From Bradyrhizobium sp. 138 (GTDB lineage Bacteria > Pseudomonadota > Alphaproteobacteria > Rhizobiales > Xanthobacteraceae): 64,000 nucleotides of DNA. Below the pieces are notes generated by a model. That model worked only from the letters and a program-made list of their open reading frames with translations. It did no database searches and was not told the DNA's origin. Shown piece after piece: positions 1-11,625 of the stretch. Both the position numbers and the translations under genes were made by a program. Each line of letters starts with the position of its first letter. The first letter of the stretch is position 1. The stretch spans positions 186,001 to 250,000 of the forward strand of contig NZ_JADPKT010000063.1 in assembly GCF_023074075.1 (NCBI RefSeq), written 5' to 3'.

Positions 1-224
1 CCTGCTCCGGGCAACATGGCTGGGAGATGAGGGGTGGCAACACCGAATAGTCGTCGAGCTAGTTCCAGTGGTTCATCGTTGCCAATGGGCTTGTCCTCTG
101 GCATAAGCCCAGCCTTCATCGCCCGGCTGATTAAGGGCTGCCGTGGCGGTGTTTCGTGCGGGTTTCGCGCTTGTTCGTAAAACCTGAGCACAATCAACGC
201 TCTAACGAGCATTTTGACGGCCAG

Positions 225-240
225 CCGCCTTCGCGGGCGG
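225..240. other. Short GC hairpin in the rpmI leader
   Basis: An inverted repeat with arms CCGCC and GGCGG (225-229 and 236-240) lies about 27 bases before the rpmI start and just upstream of the AGGAG-like ribosome site at about 256-261. L35/L20 operons are often controlled at the leader by L20, so the hairpin could matter, but it is short and no pseudoknot was demonstrated. Positions 1-224 hold no gene I can recognise. Confidence 0.25.
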
Positions 241-266
241 ATCTCTGTGGCCATTAGGAGAGCCAA

Positions 267-467
267 ATGCCCAAGCTGAAGACCAAATCGGGCGCTAAAA
301 AGCGCTTCAAGGTGACTGCCACCGGCAAAGTGATGCACGCCCAGCGCGGCAAGCGTCACGGCATGATCAAGCGGACGAAGAAGCAGATCCGTCAGCTCCG
401 CGGCACCCGCGTGCTGTTCAAGACCGACGGCGACAACGTCAAGAAGTACTTCTTGCCGAACGCCTGA
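267..467 (+). CDS. rpmI: 50S ribosomal protein L35
   Basis: Small, very basic 66-residue protein of the large ribosomal subunit. The N-terminus [20 protein letters not shown] and the [12 protein letters not shown] stretch are characteristic of bacterial L35, and the length is the family norm. A GGAGAG ribosome site precedes the ATG. It is followed 81 bases later by rplT in the usual rpmI-rplT order. infC, which often precedes the pair, is not visible in the 266 bases available. Confidence 0.98.
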   Translation: MPKLKTKSGAKKRFKVTATGKVMHAQRGKRHGMIKRTKKQIRQLRGTRVLFKTDGDNVKKYFLPNA

Positions 468-548
468 TCGCGTCCGCGATCACTGCCATCCGTGCCGCGC
501 ATTTCCGCGGCAATCCGATAACCAAAGTCATCTCTGAAGGATTTCGTC

Positions 549-908
549 ATGTCTCGCGTCAAACGCGGTGTGACCGCCCACGCCAAGCACAAGAAAGTCT
601 ACAAGGCCGCCAAGGGCTTCTATGGCCGCCGCAAGAACACCATCCGCGCCGCCAAGCCGGCAGTCGAGAAGGCGATGCAATATGCCTTCCGCGACCGCAA
701 GCGCAAGAAGCGGACGTTCCGCGCGCTCTGGATCCAACGCATCAACGCTGCCGTCCGCCCGTTCGGCCTGACCTACAGCCGATTTATCGACGGCATGGCC
801 AAGTCCGGGATCACCGTCGACCGCAAGGTGCTGTCGGATCTCGCAGTCAACGAGCCCGCCGCGTTCCAGGCGATCGCTGAAAAGGCCAAGGCCGCGCTGG
901 CGGCCTAA
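549..908 (+). CDS. rplT: 50S ribosomal protein L20
   Basis: 119-residue basic protein that binds 23S rRNA early in large-subunit assembly and, in many bacteria, represses its own operon by binding the leader mRNA. It has the family start [17 protein letters not shown] and the conserved [17 protein letters not shown] region. The ATG at 549 is preceded by GAAGGA. It follows rpmI and precedes pheS, so ribosomal and phenylalanyl-tRNA synthetase genes are grouped here as in many rhizobia. Confidence 0.98.
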   Translation: MSRVKRGVTAHAKHKKVYKAAKGFYGRRKNTIRAAKPAVEKAMQYAFRDRKRKKRTFRALWIQRINAAVRPFGLTYSRFIDGMAKSGITVDRKVLSDLAVNEPAAFQAIAEKAKAALAA

Positions 909-919
909 GCCGTCCGCCA

Positions 920-1100
920 CTGCGCTCTGCGCAGCGTTTCGCTTGTGATGGCCCGGACAGAGGCGCGTTTTGCGCCTTACTGCCCCGGCCGTCATCTCTG
1001 GCGCAAACACATCTCTCCGACGTGGAAGCCCGGCCAATCTAACGCGAAGACGCGCTTCGCGCTTTTGGGCCCGGCGTGACGGGCTAGGATCATCGGCTCA
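920..1100. repeat. Intergenic repeat-like DNA between rplT and pheS
   Basis: A 216-base gap. It starts with a small hairpin CTGCGC/GCGCAG (920-934) followed by TTT, a weak terminator candidate. Further on it has GGCGCGTTTTGCGCC (962-976) and a CCCGGCC...GGGCCCGGCG pattern that looks like one of the short palindromic repeats of Bradyrhizobium genomes. No leader peptide rich in phenylalanine was seen before pheS. Confidence 0.4.
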
Positions 1101-1124
1101 GCATCCTGGCCATAAGGGATTGCC

Positions 1125-2207
1125 ATGACCGATCTTGCCCAGCTCCAAGCCCAGATCACCGCCGACATCGCCGCGGCCGCAGATGAGGCGGCGTTAGAAG
1201 CCGTGCGCGTCGCTGCCCTCGGCAAGAAGGGCTCGATCTCAGCCTTGCTCGCAACGCTCGGCAAGATGTCGCCGGACGAGCGCAAGACGCAAGGAGCCGC
1301 GATCAACCAAGCCAAGGACGAGGTCACCCAGGCGCTCGCAGCCAAGCGCGACGTCTTGAAATCGGCGGCGCTCGATGCGCGGCTGGCGTCCGAGACCGTC
1401 GACGTCACCCTGCCGCTGCGCGAGGCGGCGGCGGAGGCCGGCCGCATCCATCCGCTCAGCCAGGTCTGGGACGAGCTGACCACGATCTTCGCCGACATGG
1501 GCTTCTCGGTCGCGGAAGGTCCCGACATCGAGACCGACGACTACAACTTCACCAAGCTGAACTTCCCGGAAGGCCATCCCGCGCGCGAGATGCACGACAC
1601 CTTCTTCTTCCATCCGAAGGAGGACGGCTCGCGCATGCTGCTGCGGACCCACACCTCGCCGGTGCAGGTGCGCACCATGCTGAGCCAGAAGCCGCCGATC
1701 CGCGTGATCTGCCCGGGCCGTACCTATCGCATCGATTCGGACGCGACCCACACGCCGCAATTCCACCAGGTGGAGGGCCTCGTCATCGACAAGACTTCGC
1801 ATCTCGGCCACCTCAAATGGATCCTGCACGAGTTCTGCAAGGCGTTTTTCGAGGTCGACCACATCAACATGCGCTTCCGCCCCTCGTTCTTCCCATTCAC
1901 CGAGCCGTCGCTGGAAGTCGACATCCAGTGCCGCCGCGACAAGGGCGAGATCCGCTTCGGCGAGGGCGAGGACTGGCTCGAGATTCTCGGCTGCGGCATG
2001 GTGCATCCGAACGTGCTGCGCGCCTGCGGCATCGATCCCGACGAGTACCAGGGCTTTGCCTGGGGCATGGGCATCGACCGCATCGCCATGCTGAAATACG
2101 GCATCGCCGACCTGCGCCAGCTGTTCGACAGCGACGTCCGCTGGCTGTCCCATTACGGCTTCAAGCCGCTCGAAGTGCCAACGCTTGCCGGAGGGCTGAG
2201 CTCGTGA
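1125..2207 (+). CDS. pheS: Phenylalanine-tRNA ligase alpha subunit
   Basis: Catalytic alpha chain of the (alpha-beta)2 class II synthetase that charges tRNA-Phe in the cytoplasm. The 360-residue product has the N-terminal coiled-coil domain (about 1-90), then the class II core with motif 2 ([20 protein letters not shown]) and motif 3 ([10 protein letters not shown], about 314-323). Length is normal. Unlike the usual tight pheST arrangement, pheT starts about 660 bases later because repeats and a DUF559 gene sit between them. Confidence 0.98.
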   Translation: MTDLAQLQAQITADIAAAADEAALEAVRVAALGKKGSISALLATLGKMSPDERKTQGAAINQAKDEVTQALAAKRDVLKSAALDARLASETVDVTLPLREAAAEAGRIHPLSQVWDELTTIFADMGFSVAEGPDIETDDYNFTKLNFPEGHPAREMHDTFFFHPKEDGSRMLLRTHTSPVQVRTMLSQKPPIRVICPGRTYRIDSDATHTPQFHQVEGLVIDKTSHLGHLKWILHEFCKAFFEVDHINMRFRPSFFPFTEPSLEVDIQCRRDKGEIRFGEGEDWLEILGCGMVHPNVLRACGIDPDEYQGFAWGMGIDRIAMLKYGIADLRQLFDSDVRWLSHYGFKPLEVPTLAGGLSS

Positions 2208-2246
2208 GGGCGGTGATTGGACTTGCGAAGATTCTCTCCGTTCCCT

Positions 2247-2300
2247 TTGCGGAGATAACCCTCTCCCTGCCCGTCCCCCGCAAGCGGGGGAGGGAACGGA
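2247..2300 (+). repeat. Palindromic repeat, family A, copy 1
   Basis: Contains the perfect hairpin TCCCCCGCAAGCGGGGGA (2274-2291) preceded by GCGGAGATAACCCTCTCCC. The same composite sequence, with few changes, recurs inverted at 2361-2410 and direct at 2783-2840. This is a short dispersed palindrome of the REP type. Confidence 0.85.
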
Positions 2301-2360
2301 TAGAGCGATCGCGTGGCGTTCGCCGTATGGATACGTATTCTCTGTCCGGTCGACAGGTCG

Positions 2361-2410
2361 GACTCCCTCCCCCGCCTGCGGGGGAGGGCTGGGGAGAGGG
2401 TTTCTCCGCG
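2361..2410 (-). repeat. Palindromic repeat, family A, copy 2 (inverted)
   Basis: The reverse complement reads GCGGAGAAACCCTCTCCCC followed by CCCTCCCCCGC and GCGGGGGAGGG, so it is the same repeat as 2783-2840 in opposite orientation. It ends only about 12 bases before the start codon of the DUF559 gene. Confidence 0.85.
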
Positions 2411-2422
2411 ACGGGGCTGCCG

Positions 2423-2869
2423 ATGGTCGATCCCAAGCATCCGAACTGGAAAATACCGGCCAAGCTGCGCGCCAATGCGCGCGCACTCAGGCGCAACTCA
2501 ACCGATGCAGAGCGAATCCTGTGGTCGGAGCTGCGCGCCGGCCGGTTAAATGGCGCGGTGTTTCGCCGCCAGGTACCGATCGGGCATTACGTCGCCGATT
2601 TCATCTGCCACGCCGCCAAGCTCGTCATCGAGCTCGATGGCGGCCAACACTTCTCGGATGAAGGCGAACGCGCCGATGCGAGCCGCTCTGCCGTGATCGA
2701 AGCGAAAGGCTTCAAGGTTCTGCGGTTTAACAATCATGACGTGATGACAAACCGTTCCGGTATTCTCGAAACAATAGTCACTGCCATTGCGGAGAGAACC
2801 CTCTCCCCAACCCTCCCCCGCAAGCGGGGGAGGGAGCAGACCGTCTCCGTGGAGAAGAAGCAGCCATGA
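2423..2869 (+). CDS. DUF559 domain protein (Vsr/PD-(D/E)XK-like nuclease fold)
   Basis: 148-residue protein of the DUF559 family, related to very-short-patch repair endonucleases. Visible marks are an N-terminal [16 protein letters not shown] helix, the core [20 protein letters not shown] then VIELDGGQH (candidate active-site D and E), and the C-terminal [10 protein letters not shown]. The ATG at 2423 was chosen because the domain starts just after it; the open frame extends upstream without domain support. The last ~20 residues ([13 protein letters not shown]) are encoded by repeat copy 3. The stop codon overlaps the pheT ATG (ATGA), so pheT translation may be coupled to it. Activity and target are unknown. 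Confidence 0.85.
   Translation: MVDPKHPNWKIPAKLRANARALRRNSTDAERILWSELRAGRLNGAVFRRQVPIGHYVADFICHAAKLVIELDGGQHFSDEGERADASRSAVIEAKGFKVLRFNNHDVMTNRSGILETIVTAIAERTLSPTLPRKRGREQTVSVEKKQP
2783..2840 (+). repeat. Palindromic repeat, family A, copy 3
   Basis: Same composite as copy 1: GCGGAGAGAACCCTCTCCCC, then CCCTCCCCCGC-AA-GCGGGGGAGGG. It forms the 3' end of the DUF559 reading frame and, with the inverted copy at 2361-2410, brackets that gene. Confidence 0.85.
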
Positions 2870-5274
2870 AATTCACCCTCTCCTGGCTGAAGGATCATCT
2901 CGAGACCGACGAGCCCTTGGACAAGCTCGCCGAGAAGCTCACCATGATCGGGCTCGAGGTCGAGAACATCGAGGACAAGGCGAAGGCGCTCAAACCCTTC
3001 ACCATTGCGAAGGTGATCTCGGCCGAGCAGCATCCGAATGCGGATCGCTTGCGGGTCTGCATGGTCGACACCGGCGACGGTGGCGCGCCGGTGCAAGTCG
3101 TATGCGGCGCGCCGAATGCGCGTGCGGGTCTCGTCAGCGTGTTCTCAGCCCCCGGCACCTACATTCCCGGCAAGGACATCACGCTCGGTGTCGGCACCAT
3201 CCGCGGCGTCGAAAGCCGGGGCATGCTGTGCTCGGCGGCCGAGCTGCAGATCTCCAACGATCATGACGGCATCATGGAGCTGCCGGCGGACGCTCCGCTC
3301 GGCGCTGCTTACGCCGAATGGGCCGCGCTCGGCGATCCCATGATCGAGATCAACCTGACGCCGAACCGGCCGGATTGCACCGGCGTGCACGGCATCGCAC
3401 GCGACCTTGCCGCCGCCGACATGGGCAAGTTCAAGGATCCGACCATCAAGCCGATCAAGGGCGAATTCCCCTGCCCGGTGAAGGTCACGATCGAGGACTC
3501 CACGGTGTGTCCGGGCTTCGCGCTGCGCCTCGTGCGCGGCGTCAAGAACGGACCGTCGCCGGAATGGCTGCAGAAGCGGCTGACCGCGATCGGGCTGCGC
3601 CCGATCAACGCGCTGGTCGACATCACCAATTTCATGACCTTCGATCGCGCGCGGCCATTGCATGTGTTCGACGCGAAGAAGGTCAAGGGCAACCTCGTCG
3701 TGCGCCGCGCCCGCGACGGCGAGAGCCTGCTCGCGCTCGACGGCCGCACCTATAATCTCGATCCTGCGATCGGCGTCATCGCGGACGAGCACGGCGTCGA
3801 ATCGCTCGCCGGCATCATGGGCGGCGAGGCCTCGGGCTGCGACGAGACCACGACCGACGTGCTGATCGAATCGGCGCTGTGGAACGAGATCATCATCGCC
3901 CAGACCGGCCGCAAGCTCGGCATCAATTCGGATGCCCGCTACCGCTTCGAGCGCGGCGTCGATCCGGCTTTCATGGTGCCCGGGCTGGAGCTCGCGACCA
4001 AGCTGGTGATGGAGACGTGCGGCGGTACGCCGTCCGAGACTGTCGTGGTCGGCAAATCCTTCGGCGACGACCGTCTGATCGATTTCCCGATCACCGAGGT
4101 CAAGCGTCTCTCCGGCATCGAGGTGCCGCAGCCAGAGATGAAGCGCATCCTGACCCATCTCGGCTTCATGATGGCGGGCCCGGGTCCAGTGGTGAAGGTC
4201 GCGGTGCCCTCGTGGCGCTCGGACGTGCACGGCAAGGCCGACATCGTCGAGGAGATCGTTCGCATCTTCGGCGTCGACAAGGTGCCGATGACGCCGTTCG
4301 AACGCGGCGAGGACGCGCGCAAGCCGGTGCTGACGCCGCTTCAGCTGCGCACCCGCCGCGCCAGGCGCGCGCTCGCGAGCCGCGGCATCATCGAAGCGGT
4401 GACGTGGTCCTTCATCACGAAGTCCGCGGCGCAATTGTTCGGTGGCGGACAGCGCGAGCTCGAAGTCGCCAACCCGATCGCGTCTGATCTCTCCGACATG
4501 CGCCCGACCCTGCTGGCGGGACTGATCGCGGCCGCGCAGGCCAATGCCGATCGCGGCTTTGGCGATGTCGCGCTGTTCGAGGTCGGCCAAGTCTTCAAGG
4601 GCGATCGCCCGCAGGATCAGTTCATGGCGGCAAGCGGCATTCGCCGCGGCTTTGCGTCGTCGGAAGGCCTGGGGCGGCACTGGTCGGGCTCGGCCGAGGC
4701 CGATGTGTTCGACGCCAAGGCGGATGCGCTGGCGGTGCTGGCAGCAAGCGGCGCGCCGATGCAGGCGCTGCAGATCGTGTCCGGTGGACCGGCATGGCTG
4801 CATCCGGGCCGCTCCGGCACGATCCAGATCGGACCGCAGAACGTGCTCGGTCATTTCGGCGAGGTGCACCCGCGCGCGCTCGAGGCCCTCGGTGCCGACG
4901 GCCCGCTGCTGGTGTTCGAGGTGATCCTCGACCGCATCCCGGAGGCGAAGAAGAAGCCGACCCGCGCCAAGCCGCTGATCGAGCTGTCGGCGTTCCAGCC
5001 TGTTACGCGCGACTTCGCCTTCATCGTCGATCGCTCCGTGAAGACGGGCGACATCGTCCGTGCCGCGCAAGGTGTCGACAAGAAGCTGATTACCGGCGTG
5101 AACGTCTTCGACGTCTATGAGGGCAAGGGCATCGATGACGGCAAAAAGTCGATCGCGATCGCGGTGACGATCCAGCCGCGCGAGAAGACGCTGACCGATC
5201 AGGAGATCGAGGGCGTCGGCGCCAAGATCGTGGCCGAAGTCACGAAGAAGACCGGCGGCACTCTTCGGGGATGA
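2866..5274 (+). CDS. pheT: Phenylalanine-tRNA ligase beta subunit
   Basis: 802-residue beta chain of phenylalanyl-tRNA synthetase. It starts with [14 protein letters not shown], carries an EMAP-II-like tRNA-binding domain (about 40-150), B3/B4 editing region (about 210-390), B5 domain (about 400-480), and a C-terminal ferredoxin-like anticodon-binding domain (about 708-801; [17 protein letters not shown]). Length is typical. Its ATG overlaps the DUF559 stop and its own stop overlaps the next ATG, so the segment from DUF559 to the permease looks like one translationally coupled unit. Confidence 0.98.
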   Translation: MKFTLSWLKDHLETDEPLDKLAEKLTMIGLEVENIEDKAKALKPFTIAKVISAEQHPNADRLRVCMVDTGDGGAPVQVVCGAPNARAGLVSVFSAPGTYIPGKDITLGVGTIRGVESRGMLCSAAELQISNDHDGIMELPADAPLGAAYAEWAALGDPMIEINLTPNRPDCTGVHGIARDLAAADMGKFKDPTIKPIKGEFPCPVKVTIEDSTVCPGFALRLVRGVKNGPSPEWLQKRLTAIGLRPINALVDITNFMTFDRARPLHVFDAKKVKGNLVVRRARDGESLLALDGRTYNLDPAIGVIADEHGVESLAGIMGGEASGCDETTTDVLIESALWNEIIIAQTGRKLGINSDARYRFERGVDPAFMVPGLELATKLVMETCGGTPSETVVVGKSFGDDRLIDFPITEVKRLSGIEVPQPEMKRILTHLGFMMAGPGPVVKVAVPSWRSDVHGKADIVEEIVRIFGVDKVPMTPFERGEDARKPVLTPLQLRTRRARRALASRGIIEAVTWSFITKSAAQLFGGGQRELEVANPIASDLSDMRPTLLAGLIAAAQANADRGFGDVALFEVGQVFKGDRPQDQFMAASGIRRGFASSEGLGRHWSGSAEADVFDAKADALAVLAASGAPMQALQIVSGGPAWLHPGRSGTIQIGPQNVLGHFGEVHPRALEALGADGPLLVFEVILDRIPEAKKKPTRAKPLIELSAFQPVTRDFAFIVDRSVKTGDIVRAAQGVDKKLITGVNVFDVYEGKGIDDGKKSIAIAVTIQPREKTLTDQEIEGVGAKIVAEVTKKTGGTLRG

Positions 5275-6041
5275 CCCTCGCTGACTTTCTTCCGAAGGAT
5301 GTCAGCCTCACCGTTGCGATGGCGCTCTGCGCCGTCGCTTTCGTTTCCGGCACCGCGCGGGGCTTCTCTGGCTTCGGCTCGGCGCTGATCTTCATGCCGC
5401 TGGCGAGCAGCGTCGCGGCGCCACGGCTGGTCGCAGCGCTGCTGCTCGTGATCGATTTCGTCGCCGCCGCGCCGATGCTGCCGGACGCGTGGCGAAAAGC
5501 CGATCGCAAGGCCACTGCGGTGATCGTCCTGGGCGCGCTGGTCGGCGTGCCCCTCGGCACTTATTTTCTCAGCGTGCTCGAGCCCGTCACCACACGCTGG
5601 ATCATCTCATGCTTCGTCGCGGCGCTGTTGCTGCTGCTGCTGTCGGGCTGGCGCTATCGCGGCAAGGACCACGCCTGGCTCTCGGTCGGCATTGGCGGCC
5701 TCTCCGGCTTCTGCAGCGGCCTTGCCCAGACCGGCGGCCCGCCGATCGTCGGCTATTGGCTCGGACGCCCGATCGCGCCGGTCGTCGCCCGTGCCAATAT
5801 CCTGCTGTTCTTCGGCGCGTCCGATTTCTTCTCGATGATCAGTTACGCGACCACGGGCCTGATCTCGCACGAGTCGCTCGTCCTCTCGCTCGTCGTCGGC
5901 CCGGTCTACGCACTCGGCGTCGCGTTCGGGGCCTCGCTGTTCGGCCGTGCCAGCGAGCGGGTGTTTCGCGGCATCTGCTACGCGCTGATCGCGATAGCGG
6001 TGATTGCCGGGCTGCCAGCGCTGGATGGAGTGCTTCGCTAG
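5271..6041 (+). CDS. TauE/SafE family membrane permease
   Basis: 256-residue integral membrane protein with about eight hydrophobic segments in two halves. Each half opens with a glycine-rich motif ([15 protein letters not shown] near 25-40 and [19 protein letters not shown] near 145-160), the hallmark of TauE/SafE (DUF81) anion exporters. These are proposed to move sulfite, sulfoacetate or similar anions; the substrate here is not evident. The ATG overlaps the pheT stop (ATGA), so it is cotranslated with pheT although no functional link is known. Confidence 0.88.
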   Translation: MTLADFLPKDVSLTVAMALCAVAFVSGTARGFSGFGSALIFMPLASSVAAPRLVAALLLVIDFVAAAPMLPDAWRKADRKATAVIVLGALVGVPLGTYFLSVLEPVTTRWIISCFVAALLLLLLSGWRYRGKDHAWLSVGIGGLSGFCSGLAQTGGPPIVGYWLGRPIAPVVARANILLFFGASDFFSMISYATTGLISHESLVLSLVVGPVYALGVAFGASLFGRASERVFRGICYALIAIAVIAGLPALDGVLR

Positions 6042-6046
6042 CTGCG

Positions 6047-7435
6047 CTATGGCCGCGGCGCCCGCCGCTTCTTCGTCGACTGCGTCGGCACGTCGGCGGG
6101 CTCGTCCTTGAGCGCACCGATCTTGCGCAAGGCTGCGTCCGCGGCGCGCTCGCCGCTTTCCCAGGCGCCGTCGACGGTGCCCCACAGCGTCTCGTGGGTG
6201 GCCTCGCCCGCGAGAAACACATTGCCGATCGGCTCCGCCAAAACCCTTCGCGAGAGCTGACCACCGGGAGAGGCCGCCGACATCGCGCCCATCACGAAAG
6301 GCGACGCATTCCAGCGCGTGGCGCTGGTCTTCTGCACGGCGACCGCGGCCTCGCTGCCGAACAATTTCGTGATCCATTCCCTGGCAAAGGCCGTCATCGC
6401 CTTCTCGCCCTGCTCGGAGAGATCGCGGCCGAAGGAGCCGCCGACGTCGATGGAGCAGAGCGAGGAGCCGCCGATATTAGCGAACATCAGCGCCGTGCGC
6501 GTCGAATTGCTCTGCTCGATGAGGATATCGTCGCGCGACAGGCCGAGCGGATTGCCCGGCAGTTGCAGCATGATGCGATCGTAGCTGCCGAGGCCGAGTT
6601 TTGACGCCGCATCGAGGGTGCGCTTGGGAATGTCAGGCGTGAACTTGATCGCGCCTGATGTCAGCACATTGGTCGAGACCGTGACGATGGCGGCGCGCGC
6701 GACGATCTTGCCGGCTTGCGTCTCCACGCTGACGTCGCGGTTGCTCCAGGCGATTCGGCTCGCCGGCGTCGACAGTGCCACTGGCGCCTGCTCGCCGAGT
6801 TTGGTGATCAGCGTGCCGAGGCCCTGCCGGCAGGCGATTGCCGCGTTGCGGTCCTGCGCCCGCCCCTTGTCGATCGCGGACAACTCCTTCAGGTCTTTGC
6901 CGGCGAAGCTCGCACCCAACATGAACTCGGCTGCGCCCGCCCAGTCGCCGAGATCCTTTGGCAGCACGGACGCGCAAGAACTATCCAGCTTGCCGCGCGC
7001 GGCTTCGTCGATGGCACGGTTGGCGCGCACCAGCGCCGCCAGGAATTGCTCGGTCTCGCCGGCACGCGCGTTGCGGCGGCCGATGCGCATCTTCTGGCCC
7101 GAGGGTGCCGGCAGCACGTCGAGCCCCGCGCCGCGCGCCAGCCGGATCATCGGATTGGTGTCGGGATTGTGCATCCAGCGCGCGCCGCGGTCGAACGGCG
7201 TGTCGAAGGTGGTACTGTCGGTGATACAGCGGCCACCGATCTGGGACGCCGCTTCCACCACGATGACCTTGCGGCCCGTCGCCATGATGCGCCGCGCCGC
7301 AGCGATGCCGGCAGCCCCGGCGCCGATCACGACGATGTCAGCCTCGCGCGGGAGCGGCGCGGCGGTTGCGCGCGGGGCCGGCATCGCGGCAAGAACCGCC
7401 GGCGCGACAAGGAAACCGCGGCGCGTGATTGTCAT
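6047..7435 (-). CDS. Flavin-dependent monoamine oxidase-like protein, Tat-exported
   Basis: 462-residue FAD enzyme. The N-terminus has a twin-arginine signal (MTITRRGFLVAPAVLAAMPA...ATAAPL), followed by the dinucleotide-binding motif VIGAGAAGIAAARRI and the VEAASQIGGRC element of amine oxidases. The C-terminal FAD motif is NVFLAGEATHETLWGTVDGA. Such enzymes oxidise amines to aldehydes with release of ammonia and peroxide; the substrate is unknown. The Tat signal implies the folded protein acts in the periplasm. It is convergent with the permease, with only five bases between stops. Confidence 0.9.
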   Translation of the reverse strand: MTITRRGFLVAPAVLAAMPAPRATAAPLPREADIVVIGAGAAGIAAARRIMATGRKVIVVEAASQIGGRCITDSTTFDTPFDRGARWMHNPDTNPMIRLARGAGLDVLPAPSGQKMRIGRRNARAGETEQFLAALVRANRAIDEAARGKLDSSCASVLPKDLGDWAGAAEFMLGASFAGKDLKELSAIDKGRAQDRNAAIACRQGLGTLITKLGEQAPVALSTPASRIAWSNRDVSVETQAGKIVARAAIVTVSTNVLTSGAIKFTPDIPKRTLDAASKLGLGSYDRIMLQLPGNPLGLSRDDILIEQSNSTRTALMFANIGGSSLCSIDVGGSFGRDLSEQGEKAMTAFAREWITKLFGSEAAVAVQKTSATRWNASPFVMGAMSAASPGGQLSRRVLAEPIGNVFLAGEATHETLWGTVDGAWESGERAADAALRKIGALKDEPADVPTQSTKKRRAPRP

Positions 7436-7627
7436 GTCATGGTTTCCGGGGACTTGCAGCGAACAGGAACAGGCAGCGAACCTTGCCGCATCTCATGTTG
7501 CACGGCAACCATCATGGTGAATCAATCGTGCTTGGTGTCACGGAGTGATGAACCGAATTGCAACACGTTTCGACCATGATAGAAAAGGGAAAAAGAACGG
7601 CCGGAAAAGGCCTTGGGGGGAGTCGAT

Positions 7628-8677
7628 ATGGGAACGGTCCTAGATTCAGTCGGCAAGCTGATCGCCGCGTACCTCTCCAAGGAGGTGCGCGGCTACGAGC
7701 CGTTCACGCCGAGCGACCCGGAGCACCTGCGCGGCGTCGTCGAGCCCGGCGACGTGCTGCTGGTCGAGGGCAACAACCGCATCTCCGGCATCATCAAATA
7801 TCTGACGCAGTCGACCTGGTCGCATGCGGCACTCTATGTCGGCCCGATCGAGGGCGCGGAAGAGGCGGACGGCGAGCCTCATGTGCTGATCGAAGCCAAT
7901 ATCGGCGAAGGCGTCACCTCGGCACCGCTGTCGAAATATTTCCCTTATCACACCCGCCTCTGCCGCCCGGTTGGACTGTCCCACGAGGATCGCACCACGG
8001 TCTGCCGCTATGCGATCAACCGCATCGGCTTCGGCTATGACACCAAGAACATCGTCGACCTCATGCGGTTCCTGTTCCCGCTGCCAATCCCGCAGCGCTG
8101 GCGGCGGCGCATGATCGCGCTGGGATCGGGCGATCCGACCAAGATCATCTGCTCGGCGTTGATCGCGCAGGCATTCGATGCCGTGCGTTACCCGATCCTG
8201 CCCAAGATCACCAAGGCCGGCAGCCGCGCTGCCCGCCGCGAGATCCTGCACATCCGCGATTCCTCGCTCTACATGCCCCGCGACTTCGACATCTCGCCCT
8301 ATTTCGAAGTCGTCAAACCCACCATCGTGCACGGGTTCGACTACACCACCTTGCACTGGGCCGACAAGCAGAAGCCGCTCGAGGAGGTAGCGGGCACATT
8401 CAGTGTGTTTCCAGAAACGCTCCGTGCGCCGCCGCTCGTTCCTGAGGCGATTGACCAAGAGGCGTCGGTTGAGGTTCCGGCTGAAGAAAGTGATGAGCGC
8501 TCCCGTCGCTGCTTCGGAGCATGTCCCGCTGCTGAAGAAGCTGGCGATGTATCGCCCGCGTCGGCGTGGTCGCTCGCGAGAGAGAGCGGCATAACCACTG
8601 TCGTCCCTGCGGTGGAGCGCGCTCTCGCCTCAACAACCGTCATTGCGAGGCGTAGCGACGAAGCAATGACGGAATAA
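7628..8677 (+). CDS. YiiX/YebB-like permuted NlpC/P60 cysteine hydrolase
   Basis: 349-residue protein with the circularly permuted papain-like fold of the YiiX family: a conserved His (TWSHAALYVGP) precedes the candidate nucleophile Cys (IICSALIAQAFD). Members are thought to act on amide or ester bonds of lipids or peptides; the substrate is unknown. The ATG at 7628 is chosen over a TTG at 7613 because GGGGGGAG lies just upstream of it. The last dozen residues (VIARRSDEAMTE) are encoded by a dispersed palindrome, suggesting that the original 3' end was replaced. No signal peptide is obvious. Confidence 0.85.
   Translation: MGTVLDSVGKLIAAYLSKEVRGYEPFTPSDPEHLRGVVEPGDVLLVEGNNRISGIIKYLTQSTWSHAALYVGPIEGAEEADGEPHVLIEANIGEGVTSAPLSKYFPYHTRLCRPVGLSHEDRTTVCRYAINRIGFGYDTKNIVDLMRFLFPLPIPQRWRRRMIALGSGDPTKIICSALIAQAFDAVRYPILPKITKAGSRAARREILHIRDSSLYMPRDFDISPYFEVVKPTIVHGFDYTTLHWADKQKPLEEVAGTFSVFPETLRAPPLVPEAIDQEASVEVPAEESDERSRRCFGACPAAEEAGDVSPASAWSLARESGITTVVPAVERALASTTVIARRSDEAMTE
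8638..8671. repeat. Palindromic repeat, family E (CGTCATTGC...GCAATGACG)
   Basis: Perfect nine-base arms CGTCATTGC (8638-8646) and GCAATGACG (8663-8671) around GAGGCGTAGCGACGAA. This is a common short palindrome in rhizobial genomes. It forms the 3' end of the preceding reading frame, six bases before the stop codon, and lies between convergent genes, where it could act as a terminator. Confidence 0.8.
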
Positions 8678-8681
8678 AGAC

Positions 8682-8957
8682 CTACCGCTCCGCCCGTCCG
8701 ATCACCGCCATGAGCTCCGCGATCTTCTCGCGCTGATCGGCCTTGTCGCCGCTCGCGATGGCGTGCTCGACGCAATGGGCGACGTGGTCCTTCAGGACCT
8801 CCTCCTCGACCCGGCGCAGCGCCGCGCGTACCGCTGAGATCTGCGTCACGATGTCGATGCAGTAGCGGTCTTCCTCTACCATTTTCGAGAGGCCGCGAAC
8901 CTGGCCCTCGATCCGGCCGAGACGTTTTCCGACAGATGCCTTGATGTCTTTGCGCAT
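8682..8957 (-). CDS. csoR: CsoR-type copper-sensing repressor
   Basis: 91-residue all-helical regulator of the CsoR/RcnR (DUF156) family. The Cu(I) ligand set Cys33, His58, Cys62 has exactly the spacing of copper-sensing CsoR (25 and 4 residues), and the N-terminal [18 protein letters not shown] is conserved. Apo-protein would bind a G/C-rich operator and release on copper loading. It is divergent from the copper ATPase gene, and the perfect inverted repeat at 8967-8983 lies between them. No RcnR-type N-terminal His ligand is present, which argues against nickel or cobalt sensing. Confidence 0.93.
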   Translation of the reverse strand: MRKDIKASVGKRLGRIEGQVRGLSKMVEEDRYCIDIVTQISAVRAALRRVEEEVLKDHVAHCVEHAIASGDKADQREKIAELMAVIGRAER

Positions 8958-8966
8958 GGAGCCTAT

Positions 8967-8983
8967 ATACCCCTACCGGGTAT
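8967..8983. promoter_or_regulatory. Candidate CsoR operator ATACCC-N5-GGGTAT
   Basis: Perfect inverted repeat ATACCCCTACCGGGTAT in the 56-base gap between the divergent csoR and copper ATPase starts. Its symmetric G/C-tract layout is like known CsoR operators. It begins 10 bases from the csoR start codon, so one site could control both genes. Confidence 0.7.
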
Positions 8984-9013
8984 GGGTTACAAGACCAGGC
9001 ACACGGCCGGAGC

Positions 9014-11494
<2,481 letters not shown>

Positions 11495-11502
11495 CGGAAC
11501 TG

Positions 11503-11590
11503 CGTAGCCCGGATGGAGCGCAAGCGAAATCCGGGTTCTGCTAACAAATCGAGACTGTCCCGGATTGCGCTTCGCTTCATCCAGGCTACG
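11503..11590. repeat. Palindromic repeat, family B (TAGCCCGGATGGAGCGCAAG)
   Basis: Two related inverted arms: GTAGCCCGGATGGAGCGCAA with CGAAATCCGGG on the left, and CCCGGATTGCGCTTCGCTTC with ATCCAGGCTAC on the right. Such elements are scattered in Bradyrhizobium. It fills the gap between the copper ATPase stop and nikR and could fold into a long hairpin that ends or insulates the ATPase transcript. Confidence 0.85.
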
Positions 11591-11625
11591 ATTCACAGGG
11601 CACAGACGGGACGCAGGGGCATCTG

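Noticed and set aside
1-266. Possible infC end or RNA gene before rpmI
   Set aside because: No IF-3 C-terminal sequence and no cloverleaf or known RNA fold was recognised.
1817-2422. Long N-terminal extension of the DUF559 frame through pheS and repeats
   Set aside because: The upstream part is antisense-like shadow of pheS and repeat sequence; the domain starts right after ATG 2423.
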